From: Erythrocercus mccallii
Lineage: Eukaryota > Chordata > Aves > Passeriformes > Dicruridae
DNA: 64,000 nucleotides
Assembly (NCBI GenBank): GCA_013397435.1
Contig: VZRG01000157.1
Coordinates: 800,456 to 864,455 of the forward strand
Direction: 5' to 3'
This document shows, in pieces, positions 25,481-37,448 of the stretch. Below the pieces are notes generated by a model. It was not told the origin of the DNA. It saw only the letters and a program-made list of their open reading frames with translations, and searched no databases. The position numbers were made by a program, and so were the translations under genes. The stretch's first letter is position 1; each line of letters begins with the position of its first letter.

Positions 25481-28400
25481 AGAAGCTGCAATAGCCAATA
25501 ATTGAAATGTCACAGGAGGAACTGGCTGCTAAGAAAAAGCAAATATTTAAAGATGAGAAATATTTAACAAGTCACTGGATTAATTTCTCTGCCAAGTTCA
25601 TCAGAACTAAATATATTTCTATTTGATGTCAGGGACATCAGGCACACTCTGACTAACCTTATGGGCATAAAACAACTCCGAAAGCCTCTTTAGCCCAGAA
25701 CAGTTTTAATGCAGAGCATGCGGAATGCAGAACAGTTTAATGTGGAAAGAATGAATGTCAGTGAACATGTATTTTTCAGTGAGGTAGATCCACCTTGGTA
25801 TTGAAGACAAAGAATTGCATTTTATGAAAGGAAGTTATAACTGTATGAATAACTGCTTGTGCTTCCATCTGTTGCAGCTTGCTCTGAAGGAGCTGCTGTT
25901 GCAGCAGAATCCAGCTCTTTTATTAGAAGCTAAATATGAGATACTCCTGTCACTTGACATACATAAGATTTATGTCCCTTCAGGGAGCTGTTCTAAGTTT
26001 TGCTCTTCTACTTCACTGGTTTCTCACCATCTTTACTCCATGGAAATTTCATAGTGATTAACCAACAATCGCAAATTTTAATTACATTGAGATTTCAAGG
26101 TGATTCCTACTTTGTTTTCTTGATCTCCAGCCTAGTTGTACAAGTTAAGCAAAAGTAGATACTTTCATGTTTTCAGTCTACTGATTTGAACTGCAACAAA
26201 TTGTGAGCACTCATAGTCAAAAGGCTGGGTCTTAGAGAGATGTAATTTCATTTAAAAAAAAAAAGGAGAAAATGGGAATAGGTCTCCAGACAAGAGTCTG
26301 TCTGTGCATGCTTTGAAATGATTCGAAATTCCAGTTCCTCCTAATTCTTCCTACTGACACAGTGGGAACGAAGCTGCTCAATGGAAAGCAGCCAGTGCCA
26401 CTTCTCTGTGGAGACAGAGGGACAGATGGACAGCTCCTGCTCAGGGCTGAGCACCTCATCCCCATCCTCTTGAAGGATCTGGATCTCAGGGAGCCTGGTC
26501 AGTGAAGCAAGGGCTGCCCCCCTCACCACTGACCGAGCACTGCATGGTCACTCCCTGGGGCTGCTGCCTGCTGGTGGTGTCACCACCCACACTGGGACAA
26601 GGGAAACCCTCAGCTGCTGTTATTTTTGCTAATATCTGAAAGGTTCACCTTCAGTGCCTCTTTCACTGGAACAGCTTGTGGAATAAAGAGATACGCTGAC
26701 TACTGCAAAACCTCAGCCATATATTTCAGTTCGGTCTCAATTTTACCTTTGTGTGCTCTACTTTTAAAAAGAAGCATAAACATGCTATTAGTAATACTAA
26801 TGACAGTGTCTGTTCCAGTACAAGATGATTTGGATATGTTTATGGTAGCCCATGATTTAATTTACACACAACTGAACTGGTGAGATTTACAACTGGAACA
26901 GTAGATCATCTTTATCTACATCTTTATTTGGACAGTCCTTATATTCTTCTTACATGGATAAAAATTAATCTTTTAAAGGACTACATAAAGCCCAGCCTAA
27001 GCTTGTTCATTAAGCACTCAACACATAATATTTTAGTGACTGAAAGGGGAAACAAAATAAGCAATTTGTATAGCTCAGTACTGTAACAAGTGACTGAATT
27101 GACAAGGTCACCATGCTAAACTGACATCATCCACCCCACATCCAACTTCCAAAACTCCTCCATTATTTGCATGGTGATGCCTGTAAAGTGTCAGACTCCT
27201 AAGGGTATTATTTCCTTTTTGCCTGTTTAATAAGCAATTTATATTTTTAATTACTACGTTAGTATACTTGAATTTAGAGTACAAAATGCTTAAGTGCTCT
27301 GTAGAGCTTTTTTGGCTACCTGTAAAAAACACCAATTTTCCCTCTACTACATATAAATTTTATTTCCAAAGGTAACTCTCATTGACTCAGATAACCAGCA
27401 GGTTTTTTTTTGTAATTAGAAGCTTATTAGGTCGTTATTTACAGTATAAGTAAATAATTTTTATTCTGGATCAGACAATGTCAAAGCTCTAATAATTGGT
27501 ACTAAATGTAAGAGAGATACTGTAACCAAAGCAAACATTAAAAAATCTTCAAGAAATATATAATATACCAGGAGATTAAAATTCCCGATACTGGCTAAAA
27601 TGTCTAATGTGCTGAATACAAATGATTATTTTAAAAAAAGATTTGTGGATCAAAGATGGATTTAATAATCATAATGTTTAGGAATTTGTTGTGAGAATAT
27701 TTTTAATTGGATAATGTCAGACTTCTGAATTACAATGCTATGTAGAATTTCAATAGGTTATACTATCAACTGCTTTTGACATAAAAGAATTTGATTCATT
27801 TTTAAAATCATGAATCTCATAATCTTTTTTCTGCTGCCACTAGTTTTCAATAATTTGATTATCTTCTACAAGAAGAGCAACAGGAACCACATGGGCTTTG
27901 CTGGTAATGATGGTCTATGTATCTCATCTCTGAAAGCAGCTTTGCTGCCTTTGAAAGTAATTTGCAGTTTCTTATCAACACAGAATTAAAAAGTAATATT
28001 GTCTAATTTGTTATGTTCAGTGGCACAGAGTGCTGTAGAATTCTATCACATACAAATAGCTTTGAAACCTACATTATGTGACCATAATCAAGAGTACATA
28101 AATTAATTTCAAAATTTATGAAAATGTTTTATTATTAGCCAAGAAAAATCTCCAAGGATGAACTTATCAATAGGTTTAATAATCTCTTAGCAAGATGTGT
28201 ATTTTGCACACTCAAACCTCAGTGCAGTTTATAAAATAGTAATTTGTACCTTATAGTCGTATTGCAAATAACTGATCTGGACATTTCAGAGCAGGACAGG
28301 GCACATTGTTAAGCCTCAGAGTAAATCCGTACATTCAACATGATGAACTCCTTGCTTGCAGAAGTTATCTCCTATTTCCAATAGGAACAAAAACTGATTA

Positions 28401-28965
28401 CTGTTGATCACTTAGACATAACTGCTTGTAACAGTCAACAAGCCATCACAGTAAGGTATAAAGACAGCCCTTAGGAGAAATGCTGCCTATCTGATGACAT
28501 TTAAAGCTTTAAAGAATTCCTTCTAGATACCGCAGGAAATCATCATGAGCCAGCGCAGGCTGCCAGTGTCACTGAGTGAGAACCAAGCAATTAAATCCTG
28601 TATACTAGTAACATCGCCATCCAAACCACTGAATTAATTTATGGAGCTGGTCTTGCAAACAGTTCATCATGTCAGCAATGCCAAGGTCTGTGGTGGGAGC
28701 TACCAGGGTGAGAAAAGCCTCTCACATGGGCACATGTGCATGCTGCTGCCTTGCAGTTGGATCAACCATCCTTTTGTGTTGATTTTAGCTGTCCTAAGAA
28801 ATAAAACACTGTTTAAATGATACCCTATTACCTTTTGTCCCTCTATTGTTTTTGTAGGAGAAGTAAGGCATGAAGTTCCTGTAGCTTTTTGATCTGACAT
28901 TATCAGGTATGTATAAACAGATGCTGATGTTTTAAGCAGAGCAAATAAATTGTATGTCATTTTTT

Positions 28966-28971
28966 TTTATT
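28966..28971 (-). promoter_or_regulatory. Candidate proximal poly(A) signal of GFRA1
   Basis: AATAAA in transcript orientation, about 900 nt after the GFRA1 stop codon. It is followed directly by an A-run and then an AU-rich sequence. It could give a short-3' UTR isoform. The context is not distinctive. Confidence 0.2.
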
Positions 28972-29810
28972 AAACAAAGAATATAATAACTGGACTATAT
29001 TATCACAATGGAAGCATAGAAGACCATAGACTGTACAGCTGAAACCCTGTAGCAAAATTTGTTCCTCATATTTAAAGAAATGTATCTTTATCAAGCTTTC
29101 ACAATGGCTGCATCTTGCTAATGTAAAGAATCTTCACTCTTGTTAAGGCTAGATGATTATAATTAAAAGATAAATGTACTGTTAGAAGGTTCTACGCCAC
29201 ACTCTATTTTTATGAGAATTTAACTGAAAGACATACATTATACCTGTATGTGAATTATAATGGCTTCTCAGCAGGGAACGCAGAATCACTTACAGTACGT
29301 AAACATTTAAAGAGGAAAATGCTAACACACTGAAAGAGTTTAACATCAGTAGCGATTTATCAAATGAAGGAGTTTCATAAAGTCCACTCTCTGGGAGAAC
29401 ATTCACCATTAGACAAAAGCCTGGCATCCTTGATAGTCTGAAGTTCAGTCAATTTGAAAACCAAAACCATTCAATGAGATAAACAAGATTTTAAGAAAAC
29501 CGTCATCTTCTTTCTCAAGTGAAAGCCAGAATTAAAATAATAATTATTAAAATAATCCAACCAGGTCGCTTTACAGGCAAATTTACACATTGTCTCTTTA
29601 AAACACTGCATGCCCAAAAGCCTTTTGGGTTTGGAATGTAGCACTGCACCAAGTATTTCACAAAGCCTCTAAATATCACAAGAAGCTTTTTTTTAGAGAG
29701 AAAAAAAAATAAAATAAAATTCCAGCTGACTGAGACTGTTCTAGCAGGAGTGCCTCAGCTTAGCTCCCAGACCTGGAATTCCAGATAAACAACAGAGGAC
29801 AGCAAACAGA

Positions 29811-29854
29811 TTTTTTTTTTTTTTTTTTTTTGATTTTCTTTTTTTTTTTTTTTT
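29811..29854 (-). repeat. Interrupted poly(A) tract in transcript, just after the stop codon
   Basis: The plus strand has 21 T, a short interruption (GATTTTC), then 16 T. Read as GFRA1 RNA this is two long A-runs beginning 22 nt after the stop codon. It is genomically encoded, so oligo-dT could prime here and create false 3' ends in cDNA libraries. Confidence 0.9.
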
Positions 29855-29876
29855 AACACGTCCTTTTGTAATGCGG

Positions 29877-30038
29877 CTACAAGATGACTGATGAGCTTAG
29901 GGACAAAGAGAGTGAGAGTGCAAGTGCCATCAGGGTGAGCTGTGTGCTTCGATAGAAGCTGGTAGGAGAAGCCAGGGAATTCTCCGCGGATATGTGACTG
30001 GTGGAGACTCCCGCTGTGTTGTCCTTCCCCAGAGCGTT
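29877..30038 (-). CDS. GFRA1: GFRA1 terminal coding exon (GPI-signal C-terminus)
   Basis: Encodes the last 53 residues and the stop codon of GDNF family receptor alpha-1. The acceptor is a pyrimidine-rich tract ending TGTCTTGCAG, and the exon begins in phase 0 with Asn-Ala-Leu-Gly-Lys-Asp. The first half is a polar stalk (VSTSHISAENSLASPTS). The last 20 residues are hydrophobic, with Leu-Ser alternation (ALALSLSLSLSSSVIL), and run to the stop TAG at 29877-29879 with no basic cytoplasmic tail. That layout is typical of a cleaved GPI-attachment signal, which is how GFR-alpha proteins are held on the outer membrane leaflet. The anchor site is probably among the small residues of the stalk. From memory it resembles the chicken GFRA1 C-terminus and differs strongly from the mammalian one, as is usual for GPI signals. 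Confidence 0.9.
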   Translation of the reverse strand, partial: NALGKDNTAGVSTSHISAENSLASPTSFYRSTQLTLMALALSLSLSLSSSVIL

Positions 30039-30742
30039 CTGCAAGACACAAAACCTTCCCTGGTCACCATCACAACGTTCTCATTGCAAGGCATTTAAGT
30101 ATCGTGAAATTCAGCTTTGGTTTGTCCATGCCCCGCCCTCCAATGATACCCATACATCAATCTCACCAACTGAACGATTGAAAGGACATTAAAACAGATG
30201 TCACAATGACAATATTTTGAAATTAGTTCACACCAGTAGTGCACACTTCAAAAAAGAGAAGAGTAATAAAAAAATTCTTACTTTAACTTTAGCAATGCTT
30301 CCCTGTGTAAAAGTATGGGGGTTTTTCAGGGATCTGCGTTTATCGTGCCAGTTTATTTTAAGCAAAAGTAGGACCCCCAGAGACACTGCACCTTCCGAAC
30401 AGCCAACAGAACAAGTTTGTTTGACAAGTTATGTCTGGATAAATAAAATTTAATCCACGGGTGCAGATTATTAAATAAGTATCCTCGCTAGATGCAATGG
30501 TATTTACTGTGGGATCTGCCTAAACATGTACCATACAGGTACTGAAACGTAAAATCAGCAGAGGACACTTTGAGCCCAGGTCTGAAACTTCTGAGATCAT
30601 TCTTTAATGCATTATGATATCCAAACATAAAAAACCTGACAAGACAAATGTGAGGTAGCTCATGATAATCTTGGCAGACTTGGAAAAGCCTTTTCTTATG
30701 GGGAGGCACCTGTGCTGTGAAATATCCAAGATCCACACTTAC
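30039..30742 (-). other. GFRA1: GFRA1 intron (704 nt) between the 57-nt and terminal exons
   Basis: Donor GTAAGTGTGG and acceptor TGTCTTGCAG, phase 0. No repeat or internal exon was recognised. Confidence 0.85.
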
Positions 30743-30799
30743 CTCATTAAGACAGAGCTCTGTATCTACAGATTCATTGGATTTTCTCTTCTTCTGTGC
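30743..30799 (-). CDS. GFRA1: GFRA1 penultimate coding exon (57 nt, stalk)
   Basis: A 19-codon exon, phase 0 at both ends, flanked by the acceptor TTTGTTCACAG and donor GAG|GTAAGT. It translates to AQKKRKSNESVDTELCLNE, continuing the CANLQ end of the preceding exon exactly as in the CANLQAQK junction of vertebrate GFRA1. It contains one N-glycosylation sequon (N-E-S), matching the position of a sequon in the mammalian protein, a basic cluster KKRK, and one cysteine. It belongs to the juxtamembrane stalk between the cysteine-rich domains and the GPI anchor. Because its length is a multiple of three and both junctions are phase 0, skipping it would keep the frame. Confidence 0.92.
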
Positions 30800-33700
30800 C
30801 TGTGAACAAACACAAATTTTATTCCCTGCACAATTTATACTTCCAGCAGCACCAAGCACTTATATAAATTTGCATTGGTCGTTGTAATCCTGTAATTTTG
30901 ACGGCGATTTGCACATGATTAGCAAATAAACTCCTAATGTAACTCATGTTTTCCAGTAATATTCACATTCTCATTTGAATGTGCAGCAAAATTTCGAACA
31001 GTCAACTACGGGTACTCAGTAATTACAATGATGAGTGCCATCAGCTGCAGAGAACATGTTATCTTCTATGGCCCCTTAAAAATGATGCTGGATGTTCATG
31101 AGAAGAAATGAAATATGACAGTTAATAATTACTGTAATACCACTGCATATTAACAAATAATCTATTATATACCTCAGTTTTAGGAAAATATACAACACAG
31201 GAGTATTTTATCCTTAATGATTCTTGCAATTTTCCCAACTATTATGATAAAAATATAAATACTATTTTAATATATTTCATGGCTGCCAGAGAATCTCTTC
31301 TACAAAGCTGCAAAAAGAACACTGACTCAAACAAGAAGCATTTCAGGTGACACCACCCAAAATGGAAGCAGCAGCCTGCACTCTGTCCAGCAGCAGGAGG
31401 TGTTTAATATTTCCATTCCTCAAGTGAACAAGCCTGGGCTGGGGGGTTTTCTGCTTTTCCACAAGAGCAGTACTGATCTCCATGGTGTGGAAGGGGCTCT
31501 CAATAAACAGTGCTGTGGCTCACTTGAGCACTTTGACGATTCTCAGTGTCAATTCTCTCTTTGTACATTCCAGAAACAAACCCAGCACCCTTTTATAGCA
31601 GGTACCTGTGCTAAAGTAAGTCAGTTCTTGTAAGAGGAGACTTGGGTTTACAAAATTACTGACTGCACTGGGCACATCTGGTGCTTCCACCTGGGAGTTT
31701 TGTTGGACCTGCAACTTATTTCCTGCAAAACCCAAAGATCAGAATCTCAGAGTGCTGCATTCATGTTACACTGCAGAATCTCACTGGTTTAGGCAGTGAT
31801 GGCCTGGACTAAAGCTGATGTGAGAAAGTGCTGAGCAGTCTGATTTTATGCCCTCAGAAATTCAGTTCCACATACAGCTATTTTATTTCATATCGGAGAA
31901 CCACTGGCTCTGCCAAAGGATGCAAAACAGTCTTTGACCTAATTACAGATTTTAGAATTCAAATGAAGGAACTGAAGTTCTTATGAGGAACCACATGCTC
32001 TGCTTTTGATGATATATGAACACATTACAGACAACTGAAAAAGTGAAACAGCTGGGATTTAAGAGAAAGGTACAGTAAGAATACACACTGAATACATGTT
32101 GATAATGTTCATATATATGACAAAATAGTAACTCCATTTATTAATAAACACCCTCCTTAAAATTAGTACCACTGAAGTGGTTATGGCAAGCATAAATTTA
32201 ACTGTCTACATGGAGAAAGAAATGCCTAGAAGTAAATTTGGAAAAAAAAAAAGGCATCACAGTGAAGCCTTCCTGCTGTGTTCATAGCGGATAGGAAACT
32301 TCTTTCAAAGGCAACTGGGTACCTTTCAACTCCTAAATGGCTGGCTCCAAGGAGACAGGTAAAGAAGGAAAAACCAGATTTAAATCTTGATTTTCTTATG
32401 TCCATAGCACCCCTACTACCTTGAACTGGAGTGTGAGCCTTCAGATAAAGCCTCTGGATCAGAGGTTCAGGTCCTGACAGTGTAGGATTGTACAAGCCTC
32501 CTATTTTTTAGTCTGTCACTTGTTGCTAACTTTGCTGCTCCCACAAGTGTTTGCTGAATTTGAAACACTGTGCTTTGCTGCTTACACCTGCTGTGGATTC
32601 ATAGCACTGTGCCAAGTACAGGCCTACACCTGGTAGCTGGTCTCAACACCAAAGTCAGGATTTATATGTCTTTTGTACTGTGTTTATCAAATGAATGAAG
32701 AGAAAAACATCCTTATTTTGCCTATATGCAGTGAAGTCTTCCCTTACTTCATTCAGCCTGAAAACAATAGAGTGCAGCAGCTAAAACATACTTACCTTTG
32801 AGAAGACTATTTTAAGCGTAAAATGGGCAGCTAGGAAAAAAAATCACCATTAAAAAAAACCCTTTTCAATCATTTTTATAAACATTCTCTGGTTTTCATG
32901 TGGAAGGTGATACTTCTCTGCATCCATATACTTATTGTAGACATTGTAACATCAACAACACTTATTCACGTGCATCCTCTATTATAATGTCCTCCTCTCT
33001 TAGCATTGAAAAGCAATTTTAATAATCAGGCAGGCTTTTCCCTTATCAAAACAGAAAGGACAGTATCTTCTATTTAAAAATACAACAAAAATGAAACCTT
33101 TTATTGGGAGGAAGGCAAAGGGAAAGAAAAAACTGTCATTTTGAGGATGAGATGAGACATTATATGCCAAGTTTCAAATTGGAAGAGTACATTTTTAGTG
33201 TTGAGTTATAAACGTGTGAGAACGGGTTATAATGGAAATCCTGGCATAGGCTGCACTACTAGAATACAACAGTGCATCACTAAATCACAAATAATGGGAT
33301 AAAACCCCCAAACCTACACGTTGAAGAGAGTGCTTTAGTAAGTGTCCTTTACTTACAACCAAAGGGGAAAATTCTCCCCACCCTGTTTTGGCAGAAACAG
33401 CTCTACACCAAGCAGAACTCTTTCTTTGTGCTACACTGAGTGAACACCTTATCAGAGATTAAAAAAATAAAAAAATCAGGGTTTGGAGGTTATGCTGATA
33501 CCCTGGTGGAAATAGACCCAGACTGGGAGATATGTATTTGAATTAAAGAAGATATTTTTATCTGCTGTCAGGTATTTACTTTCTAATATGTTCCATTATC
33601 CTAAAAATTTTAACAAGAGAAATTGTCCATCACGTACAGCTGCAGACAATTCCGGAATAACTGCACCATCACTTAATTTGGGAATTGAGAGTTGTTCATT

Positions 33701-34046
33701 ATGCAAGATGCCAAAGATTCACTGCCAATCCGATCTCAGGTATCTGGCTTGTCTACCAAGCAGGCAAGAAGGTGTTCTAGAAGTACCTAACTCCACAGCA
33801 ATAAAAGAGCACACACAAATGGCTGTCTGTATTCAAATCTGTATTGTTTTAAAATTTTAATATGAAGCTGTTTATCTGGTGACAAAAAGATCTATGGGGA
33901 ATCCACCATTAAATAAAAAAAAAAATCAGAGCAGGGGTAATTAAAAAAAAACTGAAGGAAAATCAGCTTAAAATAAGTGGCTAACAAAGATGTATGAGTC
34001 CTTTTCTACTGAGGAAAAATAGCATTTGCTAATGACTTAATGACAC

Positions 34047-34069
34047 ACTGAGCTGTGACATAGCTCAGT
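34047..34069. repeat. 8-bp stem inverted repeat in intron
   Basis: ACTGAGCT and its reverse complement AGCTCAGT are separated by seven bases. It is small and may be due to chance. Confidence 0.5.
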
Positions 34070-37000
34070 CTGTAAAACAAAGTTACATAAGATGTGCTGA
34101 CACTTACTCCAGCTTTGCAGGGAAATTCATTAATGTGAGCTTCCCAGATAAAGCTGTGTCCAAAAAGCCAACAGGCTTGACCTCACTTAAGCCTTTATGC
34201 TTTCTAAAAATAAATACCTCCTTCCCAGAGAATCTTCTCTCTGTAGCAGCACAAGCAATAGATGATATTTAGAGATAATTGTATATAAGCACCTCCTGAT
34301 GAGCTTCAGTATCGTGTCTGTTAGCCACATATGAGCCTTGTTTTGGTGTCAAAACCCTTAGCTTTCAATATCAGAACTAAAATACTGGACTTGGTCAGGG
34401 ACTGGTAGAGCAACCAACAGCATGTCCAGAAAAGAAAATTCTCTTTATGAGAAGCAAAATTTTACTTCTTTTTTTCCTAGAAAGAGACTTAAATCAGGAC
34501 CAGCAGACGAGCTAGTGGTTTTCTGAGAAGAGAAAGGAATATTGCTTATAGAGCAATAGTCTTCTCTCCTCCAGAAGACTCTGTGGACCTTCATGTTTTC
34601 TTCTGATCCCAATGCATCCTAGATGAGTTTAATTGTATGCCCCTAATTAGTCTTCTCTTGCTCTGCATCTAATAATTATCAAAAGTTCCTCCTAAAATAA
34701 CTCCCTGCCTTCCATCCCTCAAATCCCTCTGGATCCATCCTCTGCAGACACTACAGCCCTGAATTTATGCCCAGAAATGCAATCCAGCAATTATGCATCC
34801 AGCTTTTGCAAATCACAGCACTGCATGGTTAATGAATGCATTAAACACTGCAGCAGTGTCTCACCAGGAGTCAGTGCACACACTTTTGGCTTGTCACCAA
34901 GCAGGATGTTTATAGGCTTACTACAGCATCAATTTCTGTTACTCAGAGCAAGGAAAAGTTCTGACTGGGGAAGTCTCCAAATGGAGGTGAGCATTAATGT
35001 GAGGGAGGGAAGGAGAAGGATGTAAAAGGAGCTGAATGCATCGGCTCTGAATGCAAACAGGCACGGAGCGAGCACCCAAATTCAGAACCCAGCCCCTTTC
35101 TTTAGCTGCACAATTTGGGCTTTATGAGCTTCATGGAATTGGTTGGACAGGGAGAGGCACCAGAAGCATCATTAGGACAGGTATCTGCTAGGTAGGCTGT
35201 TGATACAGCTGATTTTAATGAGCAAGCCCTTGTCCTCTCCTGAGATCCTTGTTAGTTATGCCCATATTAACAAGCCTTTCTGAAGAAGAGGGACAAATCT
35301 CCCAGAATGCATCCTTCAAATGACCACACTTTACAACAGCTATAACAAATGAGAGTGTTTGTCCTTTTTGTTCTTCTCCTGTGTTGATTAGAGAGATTTA
35401 CTATGCAACTAACCTGCTTTCCCCAACAGCAGGACACAAGTATTAAGCAGAGAAATACACAGACTGTAAAAATGCAATCAGTTTAACTCTTCTGTACTCA
35501 CTAAGTGGATGGTGAATCTATCACAACTGACAATAGTATTTTCTTATTAGCACAGGAGTACTATGCCACACTAGAGTATAATTACTTTCAACAGGGAAGA
35601 TAAGAAAAGTGTGGATCAGACACAGGCCACTGAAATAAGGATCCAATTCAGCACGGGGTAATTCTGAAACCCACACCATCCAGCCAGAGTGCAGAGCTAT
35701 TTAAGCTATAAAAACAATCAGCTCTGCACTGTCCTATAACAAAGCAGCCAGATCTTTTTTCTGCTTTGGTTTTTTTTTTCCTCTCTGCTGAACCAACCCT
35801 CAAGATACAAGCTCAGGGCATGAAATTATCAGTTGTCATTCTGCATAAAAGCACTACAGTTCTGTCATGACACTTTGTGGAGAGAACAAAGTATCTTCTA
35901 GAAACAAGCATCATGAACACATTACTGGCACTGTGCTCCAGAGCTACACAGATAACACCCAGCACAGAAAGAAGCAAATCATAAGATTTCCAGCTGAGAG
36001 ACATTAAATAAAGTAAACCAAGCATTCCCTTGTGCCCAAATATGCACTGGGAAAACACACACTGAGGGGTTTTTAACAGCAGTCCCCTTATCCCTCAACA
36101 TTAATAAATTCTTGCTGGATTTGAGGACTTAACATGAGAAACAAGAGACAGAGAGCAATCTTAAAGCAGGACAGTTTGTTTTCTGGCCAGGAAAGAGAAA
36201 CTCTATAGGAATCCTCTGGAAGAGGGGCTGGAACAAAGGTAGGTCCTTGTTGTGCCAGCTTTCCAGCTCTGCAGTCACCAAGGAGGGAGCACCACCCAGT
36301 CCTTCTGGACTGGGCCAGGTGGGCTGGGAACAGCATCTCCTTCCCATTCTACAGAGGAGCAATGAATCAAATCAGCTCTGGTCTCACAGACACTGCAGAC
36401 ACCCAGGGATAGATGCAGATGGAAACACACATAGCAGCAGACACCACTTCAGAAATCCAAGAAATGGGCCGAAAGTTGATAAAGTTTGATATGGATAGAA
36501 GCAAAACTCCCTTCAGCTTCTTCGATGTGCAAATTGTTAGAAAACTTGATTGAAGGGATAAGAACTGGAAATAACCCTCCCAAAAGGAGCTGAAAAGAGC
36601 ATGGAAGGAAGGGAAGATGACCTATATGATATTAATTATTGCTGGACCATTCCCAGATCCTTATGTTAATAAACATAAGACCTCATTAAGCTCCATCTCT
36701 CACTGCACTTATATGGCTGGGATAACATGGCACAAAAATTGCCTACCAGCAATCTTAAAGGTTTTATAAAAAACAGATCCTATCAGGAACACCAAACTGA
36801 TCAAACAGCTTACAAGGACCAGACATGGAGATCTTCAAATATTTATTTCAAGCAATTAGTTTCCCAGTGAGCACAGCACAAAATATGACACCCAGCCAAG
36901 ACAACTGAGCTGACTTACCTTTCATGGCAGTACAGTAACTTGCTAACAATTTTGTTTTCATGTTCAGTCATTCATTTAGCTGAGTAAAATGAATTTCTAT

Positions 37001-37448
37001 AGTCCCAGATTCTTCCTTCCTATTTTTAGGGGATATTATGCAATTCTCCTAATATGGTCTTTTTATGGATTTGCCGCAAGCAAATATTTTTGCATTAAGA
37101 AGGGCAGAGGAGAAAACAGAATACTAAAAAGCAGAGACTGAGTAAGTTTTATTAGGTTAATATCTTAACATCTTTGGCTGCCTAGGTTGTTGGGGTTTTT
37201 TTTTCTCTAGTTATAAAACTAAACATCCATGTAATCCGAAGTTGAGCTGTTTTGGATCGTATTATTGAAATGCATTTCCTAAGTGATTCACCACAGAGAT
37301 CAACCCAGTGCCGTGGACAACAGGTACAGGTAGCATCTGCCTGCTGCACTCTGAACAGCACCTGAAGAAAAACAGCAGGAACACAAAGCCATTGCTTTGT
37401 CCCAGTTAAAAGACATATTGAGCTTTTAATTTTGAGGAAAGGTAAGTA

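Larger units (their letters stand above)
22379..29876 (-). other. GFRA1: Likely GFRA1 3' UTR (extent uncertain)
   Basis: This is the sequence immediately 3' of the GFRA1 stop codon. It has no splice-linked coding exon and no recognisable gene on either strand. It is AT-rich, with few long open frames. Mammalian GFRA1 transcripts carry a 3' UTR of several kilobases, so a similar length here is plausible, but the true end cannot be read from the sequence. AATAAA hexamers in transcript orientation occur at 28966-28971, 28128-28133, 27358-27363, 22576-22581 and 22373-22378. The motif AAATTCCAGCTG recurs at 25121, 25223 and 29717. Confidence 0.4.

Noticed and set aside
28700..28960. 86-codon minus-strand ORF in the region after the GFRA1 stop
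   Set aside because: It has no similarity I recognise and lies in the likely 3' UTR. ORFs of this length are expected by chance.
30488..30859. Single 123-codon minus-strand ORF spanning the 57-nt GFRA1 exon
   Set aside because: Only the AQKK...CLNE part is real. The rest reads through both splice sites into intron sequence.
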